64,000 nucleotides of DNA. Origin: Armigeres subalbatus. Taxonomy: Eukaryota; Arthropoda; Insecta; Diptera; Culicidae. Under the pieces are notes generated by a model. The model was not told the DNA's origin. It saw only the letters and a program-made list of their open reading frames with translations, and did not search any database. Position 1 is the stretch's first letter. Each line of letters begins with the position of its first letter. Made by a program: the position numbers and the translations under genes. This document shows positions 21,620 through 33,648 of the stretch, piece after piece. The stretch is from NCBI RefSeq assembly GCF_024139115.2, contig NC_085140.1, positions 101,258,988 through 101,322,987 on the forward strand, read 5' to 3'.

Positions 21620-21865
21620 GGTCGGGGTTCAGCCAAACCGCACCAAGCGGCTTTTCGACTGACTTGTGATATTTTGTTCGTAAAAGAACAACGGAAATAG
21701 TTTCATATCAATTTAAACGTACATTTGCAGTAGGATATCCTCAGTTATGGGGTTGATGGATATCCGATACGATTTACGATCAATTAAATCTACTAAACGA
21801 AAGTTTGAGCAGAAAAATCGGTAATTTTTCGTTGGCGCTTGGTGCGTTTTGGCTGAACCCCGACC
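21620..21865. mobile_element. 246 bp MITE inside the satellite
   Basis: Ends GGTCGGGGTTCAGCCAAACC and, at the right, GGCTGAACCCCGACC form about 30 bp inverted repeats. Satellite sequence breaks at ATTT (21616-21619) and resumes with ATTT (21866-21869). It inserted after the array's edge had formed. Confidence 0.85.
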
Positions 21866-24409
21866 ATTTGAGATTCCATTCGGAATCCATTTGGGATTCC
21901 ATCCCGAATCCATTTGAGATTTTATCCGGAATTTATTTGGGATTCCATCTGGAATTCACTTGGGATTCCATCCGGAATTCATTTGAAATTCCATCCGGAA
22001 TTCATTTGAAATTCCATCCAGAATTCATTTGAAATTCCATCCGGAATCCGTTCGGGTTTCCATCCGGAATCCGTTCGGGATTCCATCCGGAATCCGTTCA
22101 GGATTCCATCCGGAATCCGTTCGAAATTCCATCCGGAATCCATCCGGAATCCGTTGGAGATTCCATCCGGAATCCGTTGGGGATTCCATCCGGAATCCGT
22201 TGGGGATTCCATCCGGAATCCGTTGGGGATTCCATCCGGAATCCGTTCAGCATTCCATCAGGAATCCGTTCAGGATTCCATCCGAAATCCGTTCGGGATT
22301 CCATCCGGAATCCGTTCGGGATTCTATCCGGAATCCATTTGGGATTCCATCCGGAATCCATTTGGGATTCCATTCGGAATCTATTGATTCCATTCGGAAT
22401 CCATTTGAGATTCCATCCGGAATCCATTTGAGATTCCATCCGGAATTCATTTTGGAGTCCATCCGAAATTCATTTGGGACTCAATCCGGAGTCCATTTGA
22501 GATTTCACCCGGAATCCATTTAGGATTCCATCCAGAATCCATTGAGATTTCATCCGGAATTCATTAGAAATTTCATCCGGAATCCATTTGAGATTCCATC
22601 CAGAATTCATTCGGGATTCCATCCGGAAATCATTTGGGACTCCATCAGGAATCCGTTCGGGATTCCATCCGGAATCCGTTCGGGATTCTATCCGGAATCC
22701 GTTCGAAATTCCATCCGGAATCAGTTGGGGATTCCATCCGGAATTCGTTGGGGATTCCATGAGGAATCCGTTCAGGATTCCATCCGAAATCCGTTCGGGT
22801 TTCCATCCGGAATCCGTTCGGAATTCCATCCGGAATCCATTTGGGATTCCATCCGGAATCCATTTGGGATTCCATTCGGAATCTATTGATTCCATTCGGA
22901 ATCTATTGATTCCATTCGGAATCCATTTGAGATTTTATCCGGAATCCATTTAAGATTCCATCCGGAATTCATTTTGGAGTCCATCCGTAATTCATTTGGG
23001 ACACCATCTGGAGTCCATTTGAGATTTCATCCGGAATCCATTTAGGATTCCATCTGGAATCCATTGAGATTTCATCCGGAATTCATTAGAAATTTCATCC
23101 GGAATCCATTTGAGATTCCATCCGGAATCCATTTGGGATTTTATTCCGAATCCAATTGAGATTCCATCCGGAATTCATTTGGGATTCCATCTGGAATTCA
23201 TTTGGGATTCCATCCGGAATTCATTTGGGATTCCATCCGGAATTCATTTGGGATTCCATCCGGAATTCATTTGGGACTCCATCCGGAATCCGTTCGGGAT
23301 TCCATCCTGAATCCATTTGGGATTGGATTTCATTCGGATTCCGTTCGGGATTTCATCCGGAATCCGTTCGGGATTCCTTCCGGAATAAGTTCGGGATTCC
23401 ATCAGGAATCCGTTCGGGATTCCATACGGAATCCGCTCGGGATTCCATCCGGAATCCGTTCGGGATTCCATCCGGAATCCGTTCGGGATTCCATCCGGAA
23501 TCCGTTCGGAATTTCATCCGGAATCCATTCGGGATTCCATCCGGAATCCATTCGGAACTCCATCCGGAATCCGTTCGGGATTCCATCCGGAATCCGTTCG
23601 GGATTCCATCCGGAATCTGTTCGGGATTCCATCCGGAATCCGTTCGGGATTCCATCCTGAATCCACTTGGGATTCTATTTGGGATTTCTTTCGGATTCCG
23701 TTCGGGATTTCATCCGGAATCCGTTCGGGATTCCTTCCGGAATAAGTTCGGGATTCCATCAGGAATCCGTTCGGGATTCCATACGGAATCCGTTCGGGAT
23801 TCCATCCGGAATCCGCTCGGGATTCCATCCGGAATCCGTTCGGAATTTCATCCGGAATCCATTCGGGATTCCATCCGGAATCCATTCGGAACTCCATCCG
23901 GAATCCGTTCGGGATTCCATCCGGAATCCGTTCGGGATTCCATCCGGAATCCGTTCGGAATTTCATCCGGAATCCATTCGGGATTCCATCCGGAATCCAT
24001 TCGGAACTCCATCCGGAATCCGTTCGGGATTCCTTCCGGAATAAGTTCGGGATTCCATCCGGAATCCGTTCGGGATTCCATCCGGAATCCGTTCGGGATT
24101 CCATCCGGAATCCGTTCGGGATTCCATCCGGAATCCGTTCGGGATTCCATCCGGAATCCGTTCGGGATTCCATCTGGAATCCGTTCGGGATTCCATCCGG
24201 AATCCGTTCGGGATTCCATCCGGAATCCATTCAGGAATCCGTTCGGGATTCCATCCGGAATCCGTTCGGGATTCCATCCGGAATCCGTTCGGGATTCCAT
24301 CCGGAATCCGTTCGGGATTCCATCCGGAATCCGTTCGGGATTCCATCCGGAATCCGTTCGGGATTCCATCCGGAATCCGTTAGGGATTCCATCCGGAATC
24401 CGGTAGGGA

Positions 24410-25500
24410 TTCCATCCGAAATCCGTGCGGGAGTTCATCCGGAATCTGTTCGGGATTCCATCAGGAATCCGTTCGGGATTCCATCCGGTATCCGTTCGGG
24501 AGTTCATCCTGAATCCGTTCGGGGTTCCATCCGGAATCCTTTCGGGATACCATCCGGAATCTGTTCATGATTCCATCCGGAATGCATTCGGAATTCCATC
24601 CGGAATCCGTTGGGGATTCCATCCGGAATCAGTTCGGGATTCCATCCGAAATCCATTTGGGATTCCATCCGGAATCCATTTGGGATTCCATCCGGAATCC
24701 ATTTGGGATTCCATCTGGAATCCGTTCGGGATTCCATCCGGAATCCGTTCGGGATTCCATCCGGAATCCGTTCGGGTTTCCATCCGGAATCCGTTCGGGA
24801 TACCATCCGGAATCTGTTCGGGATTCCACCGAAATCCGTTCGGGGTTCCATCCGAAATCCGCTCGGGATTCCATCCGAAATCCGTTCGGGATTTCATCCG
24901 AAATCCGTTCGGGATTCCATCCGGAATCCGTTCGAGATTCCATCCGGAATCCGTTCGGGATTCCACCGAAATCCGTTCGAGATTCCATCCGAAATCCGCT
25001 CGGGATTCCATCCGAAATCCGCTCGGGATTCCATCCGAAATCCGCTCGGGATTCCATCCGAAATCCGTTCGGGATTCCATCCGGAATCCGTTCGGGATTA
25101 CATCCAAAATCCGTGCGGGAGTTCATCCGGAATCCGTTCGGGATTCCATCCGGAATCCGTTAGGGATTCCATTCGAAATCCGTTCGGGATTCCATCCGGA
25201 ATCCGTTCGGGATTCCATCCGGAATCCGTTCGGGATTCTTTTTGGGGGTTTGGGATTTCATCCGAAATTCGTTAAGGATTCCATTCGGAATCCGTTCGGG
25301 ATGCCATCCGGAATCCATTTGGTATTTTTTTTGGGATTTCATTCGGGATTCTTTTTGGAATTTCATTCGGAATCCGTCCGGGATTCCATCCGGAATCCAT
25401 TCGAGATTCCATCCGGAATCCGTTCGGGATTCCATCCGGAATCCGTTCGGGATTCCATCCGGAATCCGTTCGGGATTCCATCCGGAATCCATTTGGGATT
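24410..25500. repeat. Satellite segment duplicated at 27740-28830
   Basis: A run of rare variants (CCGTGCGGGAGTTCATCC, ATCCTTTCGGGATACC, CTGTTCATGATTCC, GGAATGCATTCGG, and the T-rich GGGATTCTTTTTGGGGGTTT) occurs in the same order about 3.33 kb downstream. It marks a higher-order duplication within the array. Confidence 0.85.
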
Positions 25501-28500
25501 TTTTTGGGATTTCATTCGGGATTCTTTTTGGAATTTCATTCGGAATCCGTTCGGGATTCCATCCGAAATTCGTTCGGGATTCCATCCGAATTTCGTTAAG
25601 GATTCCATCCGAAATTCGTTAAGGATTCCATCCGGAATCCGTTCGGGATTCCATCCGGAATCCGTTCGGGATCCCATCCGGAATTCGTTCGGAATTTCAT
25701 TCGGAATCCGTTCGGGATTCCATCCGGAATCCGTTCGGGATTCCATCCGGAATCCGTTCGGGATTCCATCCGGAATCCGTTCGGGATTCCATCCGAAATC
25801 CGTTCGGGATTCCATCCGGAATCCGTTCGGGATTCCATCCGGAATACATTCGGAATTCCATCCGGAATCCGTTCGGGATTCCATCCGGAATCCATTTGGG
25901 GTTCTTTTTGGGATTTCATTCGGAATCCGTTTGGGATTCCATCCGGAATCCGTTCGGGATTCCATTCGGAATCCGTTCGGGATTCCATCCGGAATCCGTT
26001 CGGGATTCCATCCAGAATCCGTTCGGGATTCCATCCAGAATCCGTTCGGGATTGTATCCAGAATCCGTTCGGGATTGTATCCAGAATCCGTTTGGAATTC
26101 CATCCGGAATCCATTTGGGATTCCATCCGGAATCCGTTCGGGATTACATCCAAAATCCGTGCGGGAGTTCATCCGGAATCCGTTCGGGATTCCATCCGGA
26201 ATCCGTTCGGGATTCCATTCGGAATCCGTTCGGGATTCCATCCGGAATCCATTCGGGATTCCATCCGGAATCCGTTCGGGATTCCATCCGGAATCCGTTC
26301 GGGATTCCATCCGGAATCCGTTCGGGATTCCATCCGGAATCCGTTCGGGATTCCATCCGGAATCCGTTCCGAATTCCTTCCGGAATCCGTTCGGGATTCC
26401 ATCCGGAATCCGTTCGGGATTCCATCCGGAATCCGTTCGGGATTCCATCCGGAATCCGTTCGGGATTCCATCCGGAATCCGTTCGGGATTCCATCCGGAA
26501 TCCGTTCAGGATTCCATCCGGAATCCGTTCGGGATTCCATCCGGAATCCGTTCGGGATTCCATCCGGAATCCGTTCGGGATTCCATCCGGAATCCGTTCG
26601 GGATTCCATCCGGAATCCGTTCGGGATTCCATCCGGAATCCGTTCGGGATTCCATCCGGAATCCGTTCGGGGTTCCATCCGGAATCCGTTCGGGATTCCA
26701 TCCGGAATCCGTTCGGGATTCCATCCGGAATCCGTTCGAGATTCCATTCGGAATCCGTTCGGGATTCCATCTTGAATCCGTTCAGGATTCCATCCAGAAT
26801 CCGTTCAGGTTCCATCCGGAATCGATCAGGATTCCATCCGGAATCCGATCAGGATTCCATCCGGAATCCGTTCGGGATTCCATCCGGAATCGATCAGGAT
26901 TCCATCCGGAATCCGTTCATGATTACGTTCAGGATTCCAACCGGAATCCGTTCAGAATTCCATCCGGAATCCGTTCAGGATTCCATCCGGAATCCGTTCA
27001 GGATTCCATCCAGAAACCGTTCGGGATTCCATCCGGAGTCCGTTCGGAATTCCATCCGGAATCCGTTTGGGATTCCATCCGGGATCCGTCCAGGATTTCA
27101 TACGGAATCCGTTCGGGAAACCATCCGGAATCCGTTCGGAGTCTCATCCAGAATACGTTCAAAGTCCGTTCGGAATCCGTTCGGGATTCCATCCGGAATA
27201 CGGTGGGCATTCCATCCGGAATCCGTTCGAGATTCCATCCGGAATCCGTTCAGGATTCCATCCGGAATCCGTTCAGGATTCCATCCGGAATCCGTTCAGG
27301 ATTCCATCCGGAATCCGTTCAGGATTCCATCCGGAATCCGTTCGGGATTCCATCCGGAATCCGTTCGGGATTCCATCCGGAATCCGTTCGGGATTCCATC
27401 CGGAATCCGTTCGGGATTCCATCCGGAATCCGTTCTGGATTCCATCCGGAATCCGTTCGGGATTCCATCCGGAATCCGTTCGGGATTCCATCCGGAATCC
27501 GTTCGGGATTCCATCCGGAATCCGTTCGGGATTCCATCCGGAATCCGTTCGGGATTCCATCCGGAATCCGTTCGGGATTCCATCCTGAATCCGTTCGGGA
27601 TTCCATCCGGAATCCGTTCGGGATTCCATCCGGAATCCGTTCGGGATTCCATCCGGAATCCGTTAGGGATTCCATCCGGAATCCGTTAGGGATTCCATCC
27701 GGAATCCGTTAGGGATTCCATCCGGAATCCGTTAGGGATTCCATCCGAAATCCGTGCGGGAGTTCATCCGGAATCTGTTCGGGATTCCATCAGGAATCCG
27801 TTCGGGATTCCATCCGGTATCCGTTCGGGACTCCATCCTGAATCCGTTCGGGGTTCCATCCGGAATCCTTTCGGGATACCATCCAGAATCTGTTCATGAT
27901 TCCATCCGGAATGCATTCGGAATTCCATCCGGAATCCGTTTGGGATTCCATCCGGAATCCGTTCGGGATTCCATCCGGAATCCATTTGGGATTCCATCCG
28001 GAATCCATTTGGGATTCCATCCGGAATCCATTTGGGATTCCATCCGGAATCCATTTGGGATTCCATCCGGAATCCATTTGGGATTCCATCCGGAATCCAT
28101 TTGGGATTCCATCTGGAATCCGTCCGGGATTCCATCCGAAATCCGTTCGGGATTTCATCCGAAATCCGTTCGGGATTCCATCCGGAATCCGTTCGAGATT
28201 CCATCCGGAATCCGTTCGGGATTCCACCGAAATCCGTTCGGGATTCCATCCGAAATCCGCTCGGGATTCCATCCGAAATCCGCTCGGGATTCCATCCGAA
28301 ATCCGCTCGGGATTCCATCCGAAATCCGCTCGGGATTCCATCCGAAATCCGCTCGGGATTCCATCCGAAATCCGTTCGGGATTCCATCCGAAATCCGTTC
28401 GGGATTCCATCCGGAATCCGTTCGGGATTCCATCCGGAATCCGTTCGGGATTCCATCCGGAATCCGTTCGGGATTCCATCCGGAATCCGTTCGGGATTCT

Positions 28501-29536
28501 TTTTGGGGGTTTGGGATTTCATCCGAAATTCGTTAAGGATTCCATTCGGAATCCGTTCGGGATGCCATCCGGAATCCATTTGGGATTTTTTTTGGGATTT
28601 CATTCGGGATTCTTTTTGGAATTTCATTCGGAATCCGTTCGGGATGCCATCCGGAATCCGTTCGGGATTCCATCCGGAATCCATTCGGGATTCCATCCGG
28701 AATCCGTTCGGGATTCCATCCGGAATCCGTTCGGGATTCCATCCGGAATCCATTTGGGATTTTTTTTGGGATTTCATACGGGATTCTTTTTGGAATTTCA
28801 TTCGGAATCCGTTCGGGATTCCATCCGAAATTCGTTCGGGATTCCATCCGAAATTCGTTAAGGATTCCATCCGAAATTCGTTAAGGATTCCATCCGGAAT
28901 CCGTTCGGGATTCCATCCGAAATCCGCTCGGGATTCCATCCGAAATCCGTTCGGGATTCCATCCGGAATCCGTTCGGGATTCCATCCGGAATCCGTTCGG
29001 GATTCCATCCGGAATCTGTTCGGGATTCCATCCGGAATCCGTTCGGGATTCCATCCGGAATCCGTTCGGGATTCCATCCGGAATCCGTTCGGGATTCCAT
29101 CCGGAATCCGTTCGGAATTCCATCCGGAATCCGTTCGGGATTCCGTCCGGAATCCGTTCGGGATTCCGTCCGGAATCCGTTCGGGATTCCATCCGGAATC
29201 CGTTCGGGATTCCATCCGGAATCCGTTCGGGATTCCATCCGGAATCCGTTCGGGATTCCATCCGGAATTCGTTCGGGATTCCATCCGGAATCCGTTCGGG
29301 ATTCCATCCGGAATACGTTCGGGATTCCATCCGGAATACGTTTGGGATGCCATTCGGAATCCATTCGGGATTCTATTTGGGATTTCATCCGGAATCCGTT
29401 CGGGATTACATCCAGAATACGTTCGGGATTCCATCCGGAATCCATTTGAGATTCAGAATTCATTTGGGATTCCATCCGGAATTCATTCGGGATTCCATCC
29501 GGAATTCATTTGGGATTCCATCCGGAATTCATTTGG

Positions 29537-30416
29537 GACAAACACACGTTTCATGCGTGTTATGAAACCCCTTAAAATCATTCTCTTAACTATAACTAAT
29601 TCTAATGATTTTCACCTTTTCCGTCTCTTCTACAATGTTGTCAAACCAGGAAAAATAGTTACATATTTTTGTTAAACATTGTAACTTTCTATCTATATAT
29701 ATAAAAATGAAATGGTCTGCGTTCGTTCGGCTGGATGGTTTTTCTTCATTTTTTCAGCAGATATGTTCGTTACCGTTTCCGACGGGTTTGTATGACAACA
29801 CACAGTGATCGAGAAGACTCTTGTCGACAAAAGTTTTAAATGCCAGTAGAAAGATGAAATGGGCGACTTTCAGCATATCGTGAAGAAATTTGCGATTTTG
29901 TGCAATTAAAGAAGTAATTACAAGAAGAAATATCTTTAAAAAAATGTATATTTGAAAGATAACTTTTTTTGTATTTGAGATCAAATGTTACAATGGTCAG
30001 CAATTCATGTAATTTTGCTTGTTAACCAACGTCGTAGAAGAGACAGAGAATGGGAAAAATCATTAGACAGAGTTAGAATGGAACATAAGATTTTAAAGGG
30101 TTTTTACATAAAACGTCTTAAGTTTGTTATATATAAAAGATAGAGATTCGGCATGTTTAGCAAAGTTGTTCGTAATAACAAAATCAACACATTTTGAGTT
30201 TTTGTATTTCGATCGTGGAAGTGACGAAATAAAACACTGTGCGCTGAAGTGGTGGTTTTCTTTGATAAAAACAGCACTTTCCTTAACGTGGGCGTGTTAC
30301 CCCCAGTTCTCCTCTATTATGTTCGGAAAAAAGAGGGATTCTAATTTAATAAATTTCAAATGATTTGTAATAAATTCAAGAATTTTGTAAAACAGTGACT
30401 TTTAGGGAAAATAGTA
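29537..30416. other. Right flank of the satellite, transposon-like end
   Basis: CTATATATATAAAAATGAAA at about 29694 is followed by TGGTCTGCGTTCG; a near-complement lies at about 33010-33048, so a transposon may span this interval. A block at 30060-30185 recurs at 56805-56940. No gene seen. Confidence 0.45.
30060..30185 (+). repeat. Interspersed repeat shared with 56805-56940
   Basis: Shared blocks AGAGTTAGAATG, GGGTTTTTACA, CTTAAGTTTGTTAT, AGATAGAGA and CTCGGCAT/TTCGGCAT, then AACAAAGTTGTTC or GCAAAGTTGTTCG. Both copies have the same orientation. Family unknown. Confidence 0.7.
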
Positions 30417-30641
30417 GGGGAGAGTGTTTCCAAACCGACCCCCCGGTCTATCTCATAGATGGCGTTAAGATTTTGTGAAACTAGATATACTAGGTATACA
30501 AAACAGCGTGACAGAGGGGGGAGGAGGGTCTTGAAATCTAGAAAAGTAGTGGACGTCATATTTGAAGCACCCCATAGACTACGAGACTTGGCCAAATTAG
30601 GTCTCTGCCAATTAGGGGGTCGGTTTGGGAACATTCTCCCC
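30417..30641. mobile_element. 225 bp MITE with TA target
   Basis: Inverted ends GGGGAGAGTGTTTCCAAACC and the complement of GGGGAGAATGTTCCCAAACC, running on into CCCCC. TA flanks (30415-30416, 30642-30643). No coding capacity. Confidence 0.82.
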
Positions 30642-31247
30642 TACTTAAAAGCTTGAAAATCACTTCAACATGGTCAAAAAGTGAACGGAACGAATCGCAA
30701 TGCTCACAAGACTTGTAGAGAATCGCAATGCTCACAAGACCGGAAACTTCCGTTTAGAGGTTGTTGCGATGATTTTTGGCATTTAGGGATATCTCTTGTT
30801 AGATTTTTATCAAAATTGGAAATAGCCCAAAAACATTAAATCGACTTGCGCTACCTCGAAATGTTATCCGAATTAGCTGAAAATTTGACAGGAGGCTTAT
30901 TTCAGCATAAGAATTGTGATTCAGATGAATTTTTGATATTTTTTGAAAACATAATTCCAATCATTATCGTATGAGAATGAATTTTTGATACATTTTGAAA
31001 ACATTAGGTCTACAGCGTTCCTGCATGCTTTTGTATCACTTACAGTTTTCATGACGAGGCTCTCGAGACTCGATAAATATCCTTTTATGTATTGAAAGAG
31101 AGATGTGGAATAAAACATCCTTGGAAAGCTGTTTGACCTTCTTAGTAACCCAGAAAATATGTTTCAATATGGCACAATCTGCATCCATGAGTTGATATCA
31201 ACTCATCCAGTGTTGACGGTATAGAACTCATGCAGTTTTGTCTAGTA

Positions 31248-31902
31248 CAGAGGTTCCCAAACTGTGGGTCGCGACCCCCAGGGGGGTCGTGGGCTGTTCA
31301 GTGGTGGGTCGCGAAAGACAAATCTTAATTCATAATTATGTTACTATTTTGTCTCACAAATCTAATCCATATTTTAAACTAGGATCTAAGTTATGATTGG
31401 ATGATTAAAGAACAACAAACCTGACGAGGTCAACGGCCTGTTTTTGTTATATGATACTCGGGCATGTAGAAAGAAGTCCTATACAATCCAAATCTAAGCC
31501 CCAAACTCAATCGAAAACCAATCCTAATCCAATTCGAATCCAATCTATATCAAATCCAAATTAATTTAAAATCCAATCCAAATCTAATTCAAATCCAATC
31601 CAAATCAAATTCAAATCCAATCCTAATCAAATCGAAATTCAATTCAAACCCAATCTGAATAAATTTCAAATCCAACCGAAATTGAATTAAAATCCCATCC
31701 AAATCCAATCCACATCCAATTAAAAAAAATTGACGAAATTTGGACAATGATGGGGTAAAAAGCAATTCATTATGATTTGTCCAATCTACCGCGAACTCAT
31801 TTTTATCTAATTTCACAAAATCAATACCTGGTACCTGGTGGGTCGCAAGCTATATGGGATTCTGCTAGGTGGGTCGCATATCCAAAAGTTTGGGAACCTC
31901 TG
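31248..31902. mobile_element. hAT non-autonomous element with perfect 8 bp duplication
   Basis: Ends CAGAGGTTCCCAAACTGTGG and CCAAAAGTTTGGGAACCTCTG-type complement, followed inward by GGGTCGC blocks. The target duplication GTCTAGTA is identical on both sides (31240-31247, 31903-31910). The interior at 31490-31720 is a CCAAATCCAAT-like simple repeat. A GTGGGTCGCGACCC subterminal block is characteristic of a widespread hAT group. Confidence 0.92.
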
Positions 31903-31910
31903 GTCTAGTA

Positions 31911-32526
31911 TACAAGTTGTTGAGATGTATTTGAAGCATGTATGCTATCTGGGATATTACGGGATGCGTCATAGATAGAGTTCTAGTTATACTTCGATTT
32001 AAATCGCGATGCCTATCAAAATTGAAGGTAAAGTGTAATCCTTGATTCAAATCTCTCTTTAAACAAAATAAACATATGTATGTAGACATGTGTACAATGA
32101 TAAAGGCTGTAATGAGCGTTATAAGAGGAACACTGCATTCATATAGCCATTCATCACCAATGTCAATCATTTCTTCTGAAACATTGTTATAGCAAGAAAC
32201 CAAGCTTTACCTCGAATGGAGTCCTTTTTTTCTCACTCGTCAGTCCGTTTTCTTCTATATCACGACACCAACCCGATTGAATTCAAGCCCTGGCGGGCGT
32301 TTCCAGGATTCCGCAATAACAACCACTCCTTCCCATCAACGACATCAAGAGTTTCCTTTCCATGCAGCCACAACAGGTAGGAAAGCCCGCTACTCAACCC
32401 TCCTTTCATTTAACTTCAACTTCGATCAACCGCCAGTCCTTCCGCCCGCCAACAACCGATTCCGTCGTCGTCTTCATTCATCCATATTCGCAATAGTGCC
32501 GCCACCGCCGGCTTCATCATCAGACA
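31911..32526. other. GC-richer interval, possible 3' UTR of the zinc transporter
   Basis: 32230-32526 has higher GC than its surroundings and several frames on both strands without a recognisable domain. If the exon at 32583-32527 is real, this would be 3' UTR. No clear minus-strand AATAAA was found. Confidence 0.35.
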
Positions 32527-32583
32527 TCAGACAAACAGGTTAACGACCGACGAGACTCGGGATACGGATGTGGCACCTTTTTT
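32527..32583 (-). CDS. ZnT1: Candidate terminal exon of the zinc transporter
   Basis: On the minus strand CAATACCTACAG forms an acceptor, followed in phase 0 by 18 codons (KKGATSVSRVSSVVNLFV) and TGA at 32529-32527. Phase 0 is required, since the preceding exon ends on a complete codon. The serine/valine-rich end is reminiscent of the vertebrate ZnT1 tail after its cysteine cluster. The polypyrimidine tract is weak and the exon short, so chance is possible. If right, the protein is 410 residues. Confidence 0.35.
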   Translation of the reverse strand, partial: KKGATSVSRVSSVVNLFV

Positions 32584-33520
32584 CTGTAGGTATTGCTACA
32601 ATTGCGCCGGGTCCCATCGCACCAGCAATCAACAACCAACAACGCACGGTCGGCACGGCCAAGTCGCGTTGGTGGGTAGAGTAGATAGATACAAATAAGG
32701 AAATGCATTCAGAAATATTTTCACATGGAAGGACGCACGGGGTTTTTCTGATTCAAACGCTTCGTGACGTAGAGGTTTCCGTATAACTTTGTTCACGAAG
32801 ATGATGGATATGAATTATCACACATGCAGCAGCTCTCAAGATTGGAACATTCCGAATTCGGGTTCTCAAATGATGAATATAACTAAGTTTAATAGATCTG
32901 GTTTACCAATACGCATGAATGTTTCTAATATTACCAGTAATTGCCTTGAGATAATTTAGGATAATTTGCTGAAGGAGTGATCAAAATCCATCCAGCCGTT
33001 TTCGAGTTATGCGGAACACAGACCATTTCACTTTTATTATATAGAAGATGAAATGTTTTCGCTGGTCGTAGATGTTTCAAGAGTTTTAATGGTAAGTTTT
33101 TTCATTTATATTTTTATGTTTAATAAAAGTATAATAAAACGTAGGAATGTCGCCCCCGTAAGATCTTACATATTTATGGATGGCCAATTTGACATGAACA
33201 GATTTAGAGGCATCACAATCATATGTTAACCTAAAAAGCACACTCGCGGCATGCTTCAAACCACATTTAAGAATGCTTTGTAGGATTCTCCATGCTTGAG
33301 AACAATTCCGGTTGTTGATATGTGTTATTGTTGAAACAAACAAAACTGGTATAGTAGGAATGAATTCCACACTCGAGCGACTAATAAGGCACGTTTTTGC
33401 TCAGAATGTTTAGAATTCCGACTAGGAATGTTGTGGACATTGTTATCACTTTTCAGTCTACACGCTTTTGTATGATGTCATACAGAAAAAAAAACTGTCA
33501 ATACAAGTTAGAACACTTAC

Positions 33521-33648
33521 CTTAATGGTATTGTTGTTTTGGCAGCATGTGGCTTTGATACAACTACTTTCCTCAGTAGTCGGGCAGTCTAGGGCACAGC
33601 AGTCCTGTGTAGCACTACCGTTCAAGCTGGTCGAGATTCCGTCAGATC
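33521..33648 (-). CDS. ZnT1: ZnT1 exon 7, cysteine-rich C-terminal segment
   Basis: Acceptor TTTTCTGATGCGTCTTCACAG and donor AAG/GTAAGTGTTC frame 128 nt. The exon supplies GA to complete the Gly codon begun by G at the end of exon 6, then 42 codons including QDCCALDCP and SCIKATCCQNN. Six cysteines in a CC-C-C-CC arrangement match the CxxxC...CC cluster that follows TTIQPEF in vertebrate ZnT1. Exon 6 ends shortly after TTIQPEF, 13.9 kb away. Confidence 0.8.

Larger units (their letters stand above)
21535..29536. repeat. 8 kb satellite array with a 23 bp unit
   Basis: The consensus unit reads, in order, GGAATCC, GTTCG, GGATTCC, ATCC. The two heptamers are exact complements, so the array alternates dyads with 5-base and 4-base loops. 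The array holds on the order of 330 units. The outer parts (about 21535-23300 and 29340-29536) carry diverged variants (CATTTGGGATTCC, GGAATTCA). The centre (26240-26760, 27210-27720) is nearly uniform, as expected from unequal exchange. Because 23 is not a multiple of 3 and the unit lacks stop codons on both strands, long open frames appear in every frame, including 1095 codons on the plus strand. I regard these as artefacts of the unit. A MITE (21620-21865) interrupts the left end. Confidence 0.95.

Noticed and set aside
24425..27712. 1095-codon plus-strand frame and many long minus frames in the satellite
   Set aside because: All follow mechanically from a stop-free 23 bp unit; the same peptide cycle appears in every frame. 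No start context, signal or non-repeat domain supports a gene.
21535..29536. CRISPR-like array
   Set aside because: Units are contiguous with no unique spacers, and the genome is eukaryotic.
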